Positions 21,412-29,659 of a stretch of DNA of 64,000 nt are shown piece by piece (the first letter of the stretch is position 1; every line of letters begins with the position of its first letter). Source of the DNA: Flavobacterium sp. ASV13. Its GTDB lineage: Bacteria > Bacteroidota > Bacteroidia > Flavobacteriales > Flavobacteriaceae. The DNA lies in NCBI RefSeq assembly GCF_000745775.1, contig NZ_JQJY01000001.1, positions 496,001 to 560,000 of the forward strand. Direction: 5' to 3'. A program made the translations under genes and the position numbers. The notes below the pieces were generated by a model, which ran no database searches, was not told the origin of the DNA, and saw nothing but the letters and a program-made list of their open reading frames with translations.

Positions 21412-22284
21412 CTAAAAATTCAGTTTTTCCGGCAAATATTTAGCGACTAATTCTTTGTAGTATGGAAGCAAGGCTTTTACATCTGGCTTAACAGGTGCTT
21501 TTGTATATAAATCATATGGATTGAATTTTTTAACCCATTCAAACATTTCTACATCTTTTTCATTCATCAAATGCGCGTAGGCATTTTCTCTGTGTTGTGA
21601 GTAAAATGAATGATATCTGATCATGTATAAAGCTGGATCTGGCAAATAATCTTTCATGATTTGATACAGATATTCATCATGGCCCCAACTCATTTTTACT
21701 TTATCGAGGCCACAATTTTCAGTATAAATTCCCAATTTGGTATTAAACCTACTATCTGTGTAATCTGGATTGTCTTTGAAAAATTCTGGATAAACTATTT
21801 TATCTGAATACGCACAGCCTACAGGAAAAGTATCTCCAACAACAGCCCATTGCGGTTCTCCAAACAAACATAAAACTTTACCAAGATCATGCAAAAAACC
21901 AGTTAAAACAAACCAGTCTTCGTGACCATCTGCTCGGATAGCTTCTGAAGTCTGTAAAAGATGCTGTGTTTGATCTAAATCAATGTCCGGATCACTGTCG
22001 TCAACAAGTGTGTTTAAAAATTCAACCGCTTCCCAAATAGACAAACTCTTTTTATTAAACTGCAAAAATTCTTCTTCTTTGCTGCAAACAAAATCATAAG
22101 TCTGATACGTGTGATTCATTCTGTAAAACTCCTTAACAGTTTCTACTCTTTCTGAATCGACATAGTTTCTGAACTCTTCTTTCTCTTTTATATTTTCAGC
22201 TGGGTCAGGATAACGTATTAGTAAATCGTCTTCCCATTCATCCAAATTCTTTAGCGGTTTATCTGTGTCTATTATCTTTTTCAT
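21412..22284 (-). CDS. Myo-inositol oxygenase
   Basis: The 290-residue cytosolic enzyme opens the ring of myo-inositol with O2 to give D-glucuronate, using a mixed-valent di-iron centre. All expected iron ligands are visible: H108 ([11 protein letters not shown]), H132-D133 (LHDLGKVL), H202 (SWGHDEY), H225 (RYHSFY) and D258 (FNPYDLYTK). The blocks [19 protein letters not shown] and [16 protein letters not shown] match the animal enzymes almost word for word, as does the length (about 285 in animals). It is the first gene after a shared PUL operator, with GH2, DUF5009 and the symporter downstream. It therefore links the locus to inositol, and its product can join uronate catabolism encoded elsewhere. 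Confidence 0.95.
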   Translation of the reverse strand: MKKIIDTDKPLKNLDEWEDDLLIRYPDPAENIKEKEEFRNYVDSERVETVKEFYRMNHTYQTYDFVCSKEEEFLQFNKKSLSIWEAVEFLNTLVDDSDPDIDLDQTQHLLQTSEAIRADGHEDWFVLTGFLHDLGKVLCLFGEPQWAVVGDTFPVGCAYSDKIVYPEFFKDNPDYTDSRFNTKLGIYTENCGLDKVKMSWGHDEYLYQIMKDYLPDPALYMIRYHSFYSQHRENAYAHLMNEKDVEMFEWVKKFNPYDLYTKAPVKPDVKALLPYYKELVAKYLPEKLNF

Positions 22285-22309
22285 GTTGTTTTATTTAAAG
22301 ATTACTACA

Positions 22310-22365
22310 CAAAAATATACTATCAATTAGAGAATTAAATGGACTAATTCGTCAAAAACATGGAT
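22310..22365 (-). promoter_or_regulatory. PUL promoter and 21-bp direct-repeat operator (myo-inositol oxygenase operon)
   Basis: On the minus strand TATTTTTG (22310-22317) is a perfect TAnnTTTG -7 box, about 26 bases before the ATG. Read on the plus strand, ATGGAC starts at 22339 and ATGGAT at 22360, 21 bp apart. The first half-site starts 22 bp from the end of the -7 box. The same arrangement recurs at 41549-41604 and 44242-44297. Confidence 0.72.
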
Positions 22366-22435
22366 AGATTCTAACCACATTAATTGATTTACAACACATT
22401 ACAAAACAAACCATCTTTTACTTATATTAATTATG

Positions 22436-22531
22436 AAAATGGCACACTGATGACACAGATTTAAATCGATAAAACGGATTTTATATATTAAATTGGCGAA
22501 AATCCGTTTAATCCGTGTTATCTGTGTGCAT
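22436..22531. repeat. Dispersed imperfect-palindromic repeat, copy 1
   Basis: This 96-base element begins ATGGCACACTGATGACACAG and ends in TTATCTGTGTGCAT. Its two halves are imperfect inverted copies (GCACAC..GAT..ACAC..GATT..ACGGATTTT). A second copy of the same length lies at 28543-28638. It carries no open frame and looks like a Flavobacterium-type intergenic repeat. Confidence 0.85.
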
Positions 22532-22569
22532 AATTGAAATTAGTGTAAGTGGGCAATCGTATTCGAAAA

Positions 22570-25500
22570 TCACCCCGTAATTAACTTGCTTGGCGGGAAA
22601 CCAAACTGCTTTTTAAAACATCGGCTGAAATATAGAGGATCATTAAAGCCAACTAACTCTGTAACTTCAGAAACATTATATCTTTTTGTTTTCAAAAGCT
22701 GCGCAGCTTTTTTCAAACGAATGGTTCTAATAAATTCGTTTGGAGCCAAATCTGTAAGCTCTTTAATTTTTCGATAGAGTTTTGAAGAACTTACACCTAA
22801 TTTATCACAAAGGAATTCTGTAGACAATTCAACTTCGCTTAAATTATCGTTTATTAAACCTGTTATTTTTTCCATAAATTCTTCATCAATAGGAGAATGC
22901 GTAAGCAAACCAACTTTACTTTCTACTTCGCCTGAGAATTTTTCTTTTAACTCTAATCTCGATTTAATAATATTTTCAATCACCGTTTTTAGCAATGAAG
23001 GTTCAAACGGTTTTACAATATAACCGTCGGCACCAACGCCGTAACCACGAACCTTATCATCATTTTCAGAAAGCGCAGTTAATAAAATAACCGGAATATG
23101 ACTGATAAATTCGTCTCTTTTCAATTCCTCACAAAATTCTAGTCCGTCCATTACGGGCATCATAACGTCTGCCACACAAAGGATTGGTTTAATTTGTCTG
23201 CATAGTTTCAGACCTTCCATTCCGTTTTCGGCTTCGTAAACTTTGTAATAATCAGATAAATAATCTACCAGATATTTTCTTAGTTCGGTATTGTCTTCTA
23301 CTACAACTATTTTCTGTTTTAGTTCCGTATTCTGGAGAATCTTTTTCACTGTTTTCTCCGGAATAGACATGCTCTGATTATCATTTTTCAAAACAAATTC
23401 AAATGCTTCTTTATCACTATAACAACTGCGATCGATTGGCAATTCAACAGTAAAAATACTTCCTTCTCCCTCTGTACTTTCTAATTTAATTGTTCCTTTA
23501 TGAAGTGCCACCAAAGATTTTACCAATGATAACCCAATTCCAGATCCCGTATTTTGATCTTTATTGCCTTTAACCTGATAAAAACGCTTGAAAATTTTCT
23601 CCTGACTTTTTAACGGAATTCCAATCCCATCATCACTTACTTCAATAATTAATCTGCCTTCTTCTCCATCTTTAAGCCTCATGAATAAATCTACATTTCC
23701 GAATTTATTGGTAAACTTTAAGGCATTGGATAATAGATTGTATAAAATTTTATCATACTTATCATTATCAACCCAGCCCGTTAGATTTTCGTTTTCGGTA
23801 TTAAAATTTAATGTGATGTTTTTATTGTAAGCCAATTCTTTAAACGATTCAAAGATGTTTTTAGAATACGAAATAATATCTGTCTCCGAAACTTTAAGTT
23901 TTAATTCGCCTGCCTGAGCACGTCTAAAATCTAAAACCTGATTGACCAGATTCAGCATTCGACTTGCATTTTGATGAATTAAATTGTATCTGCTTTTTTG
24001 GTAATCGCTTGCATTTCCTTCTTCTAATAATTGTTTGGCTGGGCCCAAAATTAAAGTCAAAGGCGTTCTTAATTCGTGTGAGATATTAGTAAAAAAACGA
24101 AGTTTTTCATTGTTGAGCTTAATATCCTGTTCACGCTTAATTTTTTCGGTCAATAATTCTTGTTTTAAGCGAATACGATTTCTAATTTCTTTTCGAACAA
24201 AATAAAAAATAACCGACAAAAGTATCAGAAACAGAAACAAAGCAAATGGCGTTAACCAAAAAGGAGGCTGAATTACAATTTCATAAGAAACTACTTTGCT
24301 CCAATGTCCATCGCTATTACTTGATCTGATCTTAAAAGTATAAGTTCCCGGATAAAGATTGGTGTATTGAACCGTTCTCGAACTGCTATTTGTCGTAATC
24401 CAATCTTTATCAAAACCTTCCAGCATATATTCAAACTTATTAAGCTTTTCGTTTGTAAAAGAAGGCGTCGAAAACTGAAGTGAAAAATCGCGGTTTTTAT
24501 AATTTAGTTCTATCTTTTTGCTGTAATTCAAATCAGATGAAAGTGGTACTTGTCCGTTAATTTCTGTTCCCGGAACAATCTCTTCATTCTGAATTTTAAA
24601 TTCGGTAATCACTGGCGATGGTGACCATTTATTATTGATTATTTTATCCAAAGAAAAATAAATAATCCCGTTTTTAGTCCCTAAATAAATATTGGAACTA
24701 TTAAAATTGAAAAAACTGCTGGAACTAAAAACATCGAGTCTGTTGCCGCTTTTTACATGATAAACATTTACATCTTTTAAATTCAAATTAAGTCTTGCTA
24801 CTGTATTGTTGTTGATATTCAGCCATAAATTTCCTTTACTATCTGATAACATATCGGTTATCCAGTTTCCGGATAACTCTTTGGGATTTGTAAGCGGAAT
24901 GAAATTATCTTTTGAAGCGGAATAAAGACATAATCCAACACGCGTTGAAGCCCAGATTCTTCCTTTACTATCAACTAAAACATCACTAATATTATCATCA
25001 TGCGGTATGCCTTTTTCTTTAGCATAAAGCGATTTATAGATTTTTATATTCGTAGTTTTTGTATTGTATTTTGCTACGCCGGTTTCAGTCGCAATCCAGA
25101 CATTATTGTTTTTGTCTTTTTCAATGGCATTAATTTGAAAACCAGGAAGCAATTTACCCGTAGCACTTTGTACTTGCAAAGTCTGCGTATTCAATATCAC
25201 AGCTCCTTCTCCAAAAGAGCCAATCATAATGGTTTGATCATCAATCTTGCTAAATGCAAAAACTGGTGTTGTCGTAAACCCAACATTCACTTCCTTTGAC
25301 GAATTAGTCACGTAATTGTACACCAAAACATTTCCATTCCAGAGACCACAGTAAAATATTTTTCCGTCATCAGAATAAATACTTACCATGTCTTTTTTGT
25401 TGTTGTATAATGGTGCAAAACCTTTTGCAGTAGATATAAAAAGCCCATCGTGTCTTGTTTCGACAATTACTTTTCCATCATACGTTTTTGCAAATCCTCT

Positions 25501-26607
25501 AATTCTAGGAGACTGATTCCCAATATAATGAGAAATATCTTTATTGAGAATAAACTGGTTTTCGTATGGATCATATTTATCTAATCCATCTTCTGTACCA
25601 ATCCATAAAACGCCGGAAGCATCAAAATATAAAGCCGATACCAAATTGTCAACAATCGAAGTATCATCAGACAATATGGAATAATACCATTTATAATTTC
25701 CTTTTTGAATGTCTTCTAACTGATTGCAAACCAATAAACCACCAAGTGTTCCAACCCAATATTTTCCGTCTGGAGCTTTGGCAACCGACAAAAAATAAGG
25801 CCCTAAATTATTCCTGATTTCCTTATTTTCTATATAAAGATTTACAAATTTATTTGCTGCTTTATCCAGTTTATAAAGACCTTCACGGGTTCCTATAAAA
25901 ATATCCGATTTTGCATCTTCATAAATAAAATTGATGTATGGATTTTTTTCTGCTGAATTGGGAACCAATAAAGTATAATTATTTATGCGAACAATTTCAC
26001 CTTTCGCATCTAAAGTAATTTTTGCAACCGATCCGGTTTCATAGCTTCCAACCCAGATTCCGCCGTTTTTATCTTCAAAAATTTCGTTTACATATTGAAA
26101 TCCTGGAATCGAAACTTTTTCAAAACGGTTTTCTTTTTGAAAAAACATATAAACTCCTTTGGTTTTGGTTCCTACCCAAATCCTTTTGAATTTATCCACA
26201 TGTACCGCTCTAATTTCTTCATCAGGCAAGCTTTTTGGATTGTTTGTCTGAGGCAAAAATGTTGTAAATTCGTTGGTGTCGATTTTATAACGTGTCAGCC
26301 CTTTTCTTGTTCCAATCCATAAGATATTCGAATCTTCATCGAGATCTAAAGCCGTAATATCATCATTATGCAATCTGTTTTCGCTTGGTGAAGCACTCAT
26401 GTATTTTTTAAACTGATATCCGTCAAAACGATTCAGCCCAGAGAAAGTCCCAAACCACAAAAAACCTTTTTTATCCTGAACAATATGGCGCACAGAGTTG
26501 TGTGACAGTCCGTTGTTGTCGTTATAATGATCAAATTTAATATTCTGAGAATGAGAATAATAACCAATAATCAAACAAAAGAATAATATAAAGGAATTCT
26601 GTTTCAT
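22570..26607 (-). CDS. Hybrid two-component system regulator (HTCS) of the PUL
   Basis: This 1345-residue protein joins sensor, kinase and regulator in one chain. Order: signal peptide; two periplasmic Reg_prop propellers (repeats such as KKGFLWFGTFSGLNRFDGY); Y_Y_Y domain (near residues 700-780); membrane segment about 785-804; HisKA with H844 in [10 protein letters not shown]; HATPase (DDGIGIPLKSQEKIFKRFYQ, GSGIGLSLVKSL); receiver with D1147 (VADVMMPVMDG); and C-terminal AraC-type HTH (VTELVGFNDPLYFSRCFKKQFG). HTCS proteins sense an oligosaccharide in the periplasm and activate their own PUL. It lies between the phosphoesterase gene and myo-inositol oxygenase, and repeats bracket it together with the phosphoesterase. 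The 21-bp direct repeats at three local promoters are its likely targets. Confidence 0.95.
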   Translation of the reverse strand: MKQNSFILFFCLIIGYYSHSQNIKFDHYNDNNGLSHNSVRHIVQDKKGFLWFGTFSGLNRFDGYQFKKYMSASPSENRLHNDDITALDLDEDSNILWIGTRKGLTRYKIDTNEFTTFLPQTNNPKSLPDEEIRAVHVDKFKRIWVGTKTKGVYMFFQKENRFEKVSIPGFQYVNEIFEDKNGGIWVGSYETGSVAKITLDAKGEIVRINNYTLLVPNSAEKNPYINFIYEDAKSDIFIGTREGLYKLDKAANKFVNLYIENKEIRNNLGPYFLSVAKAPDGKYWVGTLGGLLVCNQLEDIQKGNYKWYYSILSDDTSIVDNLVSALYFDASGVLWIGTEDGLDKYDPYENQFILNKDISHYIGNQSPRIRGFAKTYDGKVIVETRHDGLFISTAKGFAPLYNNKKDMVSIYSDDGKIFYCGLWNGNVLVYNYVTNSSKEVNVGFTTTPVFAFSKIDDQTIMIGSFGEGAVILNTQTLQVQSATGKLLPGFQINAIEKDKNNNVWIATETGVAKYNTKTTNIKIYKSLYAKEKGIPHDDNISDVLVDSKGRIWASTRVGLCLYSASKDNFIPLTNPKELSGNWITDMLSDSKGNLWLNINNNTVARLNLNLKDVNVYHVKSGNRLDVFSSSSFFNFNSSNIYLGTKNGIIYFSLDKIINNKWSPSPVITEFKIQNEEIVPGTEINGQVPLSSDLNYSKKIELNYKNRDFSLQFSTPSFTNEKLNKFEYMLEGFDKDWITTNSSSRTVQYTNLYPGTYTFKIRSSNSDGHWSKVVSYEIVIQPPFWLTPFALFLFLILLSVIFYFVRKEIRNRIRLKQELLTEKIKREQDIKLNNEKLRFFTNISHELRTPLTLILGPAKQLLEEGNASDYQKSRYNLIHQNASRMLNLVNQVLDFRRAQAGELKLKVSETDIISYSKNIFESFKELAYNKNITLNFNTENENLTGWVDNDKYDKILYNLLSNALKFTNKFGNVDLFMRLKDGEEGRLIIEVSDDGIGIPLKSQEKIFKRFYQVKGNKDQNTGSGIGLSLVKSLVALHKGTIKLESTEGEGSIFTVELPIDRSCYSDKEAFEFVLKNDNQSMSIPEKTVKKILQNTELKQKIVVVEDNTELRKYLVDYLSDYYKVYEAENGMEGLKLCRQIKPILCVADVMMPVMDGLEFCEELKRDEFISHIPVILLTALSENDDKVRGYGVGADGYIVKPFEPSLLKTVIENIIKSRLELKEKFSGEVESKVGLLTHSPIDEEFMEKITGLINDNLSEVELSTEFLCDKLGVSSSKLYRKIKELTDLAPNEFIRTIRLKKAAQLLKTKRYNVSEVTELVGFNDPLYFSRCFKKQFGFPPSKLITG

Positions 26608-26665
26608 AAAAGGAATTATATATGCAAGCTAATTATTTTTAAGCATTAAAAATCTTGAGATTCAT

Positions 26666-28495
26666 TTAAGGTTTTATGCGCTCAATTGTGTTATTTTTTA
26701 AGTTGATTTTAAAATGATTTGAAGGCTGACTGTTCATTGTCTTTAAAAATATTTTTGCCCATAAAACCATTTTTTCATCACTAAATTTTTCAAGTTGTTT
26801 GCAGACGATTTCATATTGTCTCAATCTGTTTAAACCAATTTCGGGAGCTGCTAATTCATCTGCATTTTTTAATCTGTAAAAATCAAAAATCAAATCAAGA
26901 CCTTTCCATGATTCAAAATTTTGAAGTGCTAAATTACTCGCCGATACTTCTTTTTCTATTTCTGAAGAATTTTTATTGATCTCTAATAAATCTTTACCTG
27001 AAAGATTTGCAAACGACGCTAAAAATGCGGTCGGAAAATCTTCTGGCAAAAATCGAAGACGTACTAATTCTTTTAAATGCCATTGTGTAAAATCTTCATA
27101 ATCCTTGGTTTTCAAAATATCTTTATTCCAAATATTTGGGCTTTTAATATCTTGTAAATGAGCATATTCTTTTTCATAAAAAGGGAATAAACTACTAAAT
27201 TTTGGAACAGAACCAACGACTACAGTTTCAACCTCAAAATCAAAATTTGAATGTATGGTAAGTATTTTATAAGCAGGTTTGTAAGCTGCCAATGATGGCG
27301 TCTGAATATTGAATAATGTATTGCCTTTTGCAGAGGTTCTTACTCCTGTATCGTTGATATGCATGTGTCCGCCAAAGTGAATCTGAATACCTGCATCTGC
27401 AAATACCTGCGCCACTTCTTCTGAAGGAACTCTTGATAATTGCATTTTATCTGAACCAAAAAGATTTTTCATTTCTGCTGAAGCATTATCATTAAAATCA
27501 ACCATTGGATAATGACTAAAAGCAATCAGTATTTTTCCTTTTTGTTTGGCTTCCGCCGAAACTTTTTTAATCCATTCAATCAAATGTTTTTTATAAATAA
27601 GAACGTTATTATAACCTATACTTACTCCCGAAAAATCATTCGGATTATTGGGTAAACCTGATAATTTTTCATTCGGAACATAAGCATTTGCATCAATTGC
27701 CAGAAGCCATATTCCTTTTGTTGGTTCAACCAAATAACTTGCATCCGGAAGAAATAAATTAGTGTTTTTTACAGCATAAATTCGTTTTTCTAATGCCGAT
27801 TCTTTTACAGCTTGATCAAAATTATAATTGTCATATGAATAACTTGAAAAAGGTGTTTCCCAATACAAATATTCTTTTTTTGGGAAGAAGCCGAAACTAG
27901 CCATTTCATTCAAAGTCTCTTTATAACCTCCATTTTTTATATCAGATGTAATAATGGGTTCTAACTGATTTTCTTTCGTTTTTAAAATAGTTTTAGAACT
28001 GCTGATAATTTGTTCCTTCCCTTCTTTTCCCAAAAAATCAGTTTTAGCGGCATCCTGAGCAAACGGTTTTGGAGCATCATGATTTCCGGTTGTTACAAAA
28101 AATGATATCCCATACTTTTTTGAATACTCATTAAGAATTTTTCGTAATCCTCTAATGTGAATTGGCTGTCCGTCATCGCTGAAATCGCCCGGAAGTGCCA
28201 CTTGTTTAATACCTCTTTTTGCAATATCATCGAGAGCCGCAATAAAGGCAAAATAATTTTCATTGAATATTCTGGTCGAATGCAATTGTGAGTTCATCGT
28301 CCTAATATTGGCATATTCGCCAGTCATAGGATTCTTAATTCCTTGATAATTATTATCCTGAAATTTCCCGAAAATGTCACCTAAATGCGCATCGGCAATA
28401 AAAGCAATTTGTTGCGGCTTTCTTTCTTCTGGTTGTTTAATTTTACATCCATGCAAGGCAAACAAAAGCAATATTAAGCACGATATTCTAAACAT
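26666..28495 (-). CDS. Lipoprotein calcineurin-like metallophosphoesterase
   Basis: The 609-residue protein has a lipoprotein signal with lipobox LHGC (Cys17) and a complete calcineurin-type metal site: D35-x-H37 (FIADAHLGD), GDFSDDG, GNHD (VTTGNHDAPK), FSHYP and GGHMH. The domain covers about residues 28-400. A 200-residue C-terminal helical region of unknown fold follows. It is anchored to a membrane facing the periplasm, or possibly the cell surface. It could remove a phosphate or split a phosphodiester in the imported substrate. Its placement between DUF4861 and the HTCS gene on the same strand ties it to the PUL. Whether it is a mono- or diesterase, and its substrate, cannot be read directly. 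Confidence 0.87.
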   Translation of the reverse strand: MFRISCLILLLFALHGCKIKQPEERKPQQIAFIADAHLGDIFGKFQDNNYQGIKNPMTGEYANIRTMNSQLHSTRIFNENYFAFIAALDDIAKRGIKQVALPGDFSDDGQPIHIRGLRKILNEYSKKYGISFFVTTGNHDAPKPFAQDAAKTDFLGKEGKEQIISSSKTILKTKENQLEPIITSDIKNGGYKETLNEMASFGFFPKKEYLYWETPFSSYSYDNYNFDQAVKESALEKRIYAVKNTNLFLPDASYLVEPTKGIWLLAIDANAYVPNEKLSGLPNNPNDFSGVSIGYNNVLIYKKHLIEWIKKVSAEAKQKGKILIAFSHYPMVDFNDNASAEMKNLFGSDKMQLSRVPSEEVAQVFADAGIQIHFGGHMHINDTGVRTSAKGNTLFNIQTPSLAAYKPAYKILTIHSNFDFEVETVVVGSVPKFSSLFPFYEKEYAHLQDIKSPNIWNKDILKTKDYEDFTQWHLKELVRLRFLPEDFPTAFLASFANLSGKDLLEINKNSSEIEKEVSASNLALQNFESWKGLDLIFDFYRLKNADELAAPEIGLNRLRQYEIVCKQLEKFSDEKMVLWAKIFLKTMNSQPSNHFKINLKNNTIERIKP

Positions 28496-28542
28496 GGAAT
28501 TTTATTCTTTTTTATGACTATCCGTTATTTGTAATAATTTTT

Positions 28543-28638
28543 AAAATGGCACGCGGATGACACAGATTTAAACCGATAAAAACGGATTTTTATATTAAAT
28601 CGGTGAAAATCCGTTTAATCTGCGTTATCTGTGTGCAT
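28543..28638. repeat. Dispersed imperfect-palindromic repeat, copy 2
   Basis: It has the same 96-base length and orientation as the element at 22436-22531, starting AAAATGGCACGCGGATGACA and ending GTTATCTGTGTGCAT. The copies differ at a modest number of positions. The two copies bracket precisely the HTCS and phosphoesterase genes. Confidence 0.85.
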
Positions 28639-28725
28639 TTTAAGTTATTAGTACTCTAAGCTTACATTCATATTTTTTTACATAAACCTATGTTTTAAAC
28701 ATTTGCTCAACGAAACATCAATACT

Positions 28726-29574
28726 CTATTTTATGTAAACTTCCAACTTATCCAAAGTATTTAATTCTTGTTCTCTGGCACTTGAAGAAATGATTTGGGT
28801 TTCTAAATTTTTAGTTGGTTTAGAAATTAGCAGATACTGTGTTCCATCATCTTTCGTTTTTTCATAATCTTTAGGATTATATTTAATTGCAGCTCCAATT
28901 TCAATAACTTCGGCGGCAACATCTTCAGGGTGTTTTCCCCAAACAGCAATATAATTTGTACCTTTTTTAGTTTGAAAATCTTTAAAATAATTTACTCCAG
29001 TCGCAAATTGAACTTTTTCGCCAGTTAAACTAATCGCTTCAACTTTTGCTTCTCTTTTTCCTGAAAATACAGTTACACGAACTAAAATATCCACTTTTTT
29101 GCCTTTGTACGGAACTCCTTTTGAAATCATTTCCATCCATGAAGTCGTATCTGTTTTGCCAACACGTGCTAAACGATTTGTCACTGGATTTAACGGAACT
29201 AATTTTTCTCCATCCCAAAGTTTTACACCTCCTAACCCTACAGTTGATGCCACTTTATAATAATCAGCTCCCCAGCCTTCTTTTTGCTGTTCTGGCGTTG
29301 GGTACCAATGTGCCGCTTTCAATTCTAAACCTGGTTTTGCTTTAGAATAAACATCGATAGCCACTTTATCACTAAAATAGATTCTCAAAGCCATCCACTC
29401 ATTTTCGACTGCTGGTCCGTGATGTCCAATTGTTTGATATAAATCGCCTGATTCTGAGCCAATATCAGTCAAATAGGTAACTTTATCAGACTTCATATAC
29501 AAACTTGTGTCGGTTTTATTTTGCGAAAAACAAACACAACTAAACATAAGGGCGGTCATCAATGATAATTTCAT
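28726..29574 (-). CDS. Secreted DUF4861-family protein
   Basis: The 282-residue protein has a signal peptide (CVCFSQ). Strand-rich motifs such as HHGPAVENEWMALRIYF, GADYYKVASTVGLGGVKLWDGE and YFKDFQTKKGTNYIAVWG match my memory of the DUF4861 family, found in Bacteroidota PULs and of unknown function. Members are often longer (about 400 residues), so this may be a short form. It is located 85 bases after the putative lyase gene on the same strand. A carbohydrate-binding or sugar-modifying role in the periplasm is inference. No classical catalytic signature was recognised, although HHGP and several conserved acidic residues could be functional. Confidence 0.65.
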   Translation of the reverse strand: MKLSLMTALMFSCVCFSQNKTDTSLYMKSDKVTYLTDIGSESGDLYQTIGHHGPAVENEWMALRIYFSDKVAIDVYSKAKPGLELKAAHWYPTPEQQKEGWGADYYKVASTVGLGGVKLWDGEKLVPLNPVTNRLARVGKTDTTSWMEMISKGVPYKGKKVDILVRVTVFSGKREAKVEAISLTGEKVQFATGVNYFKDFQTKKGTNYIAVWGKHPEDVAAEVIEIGAAIKYNPKDYEKTKDDGTQYLLISKPTKNLETQIISSSAREQELNTLDKLEVYIK

Positions 29575-29659
29575 AATTTCAATTATTTATAGTTTAAAGT
29601 TTAATTCTCGTAAATTTAAACTAACATTTTAATACTTTCACTATTACGCAAACGATTTC

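Noticed and set aside
22285..22569. A riboswitch or small RNA between the HTCS and myo-inositol oxygenase genes
   Set aside because: The interval is explained by the operator-promoter and the 96-bp dispersed repeat. No known riboswitch core was recognised.
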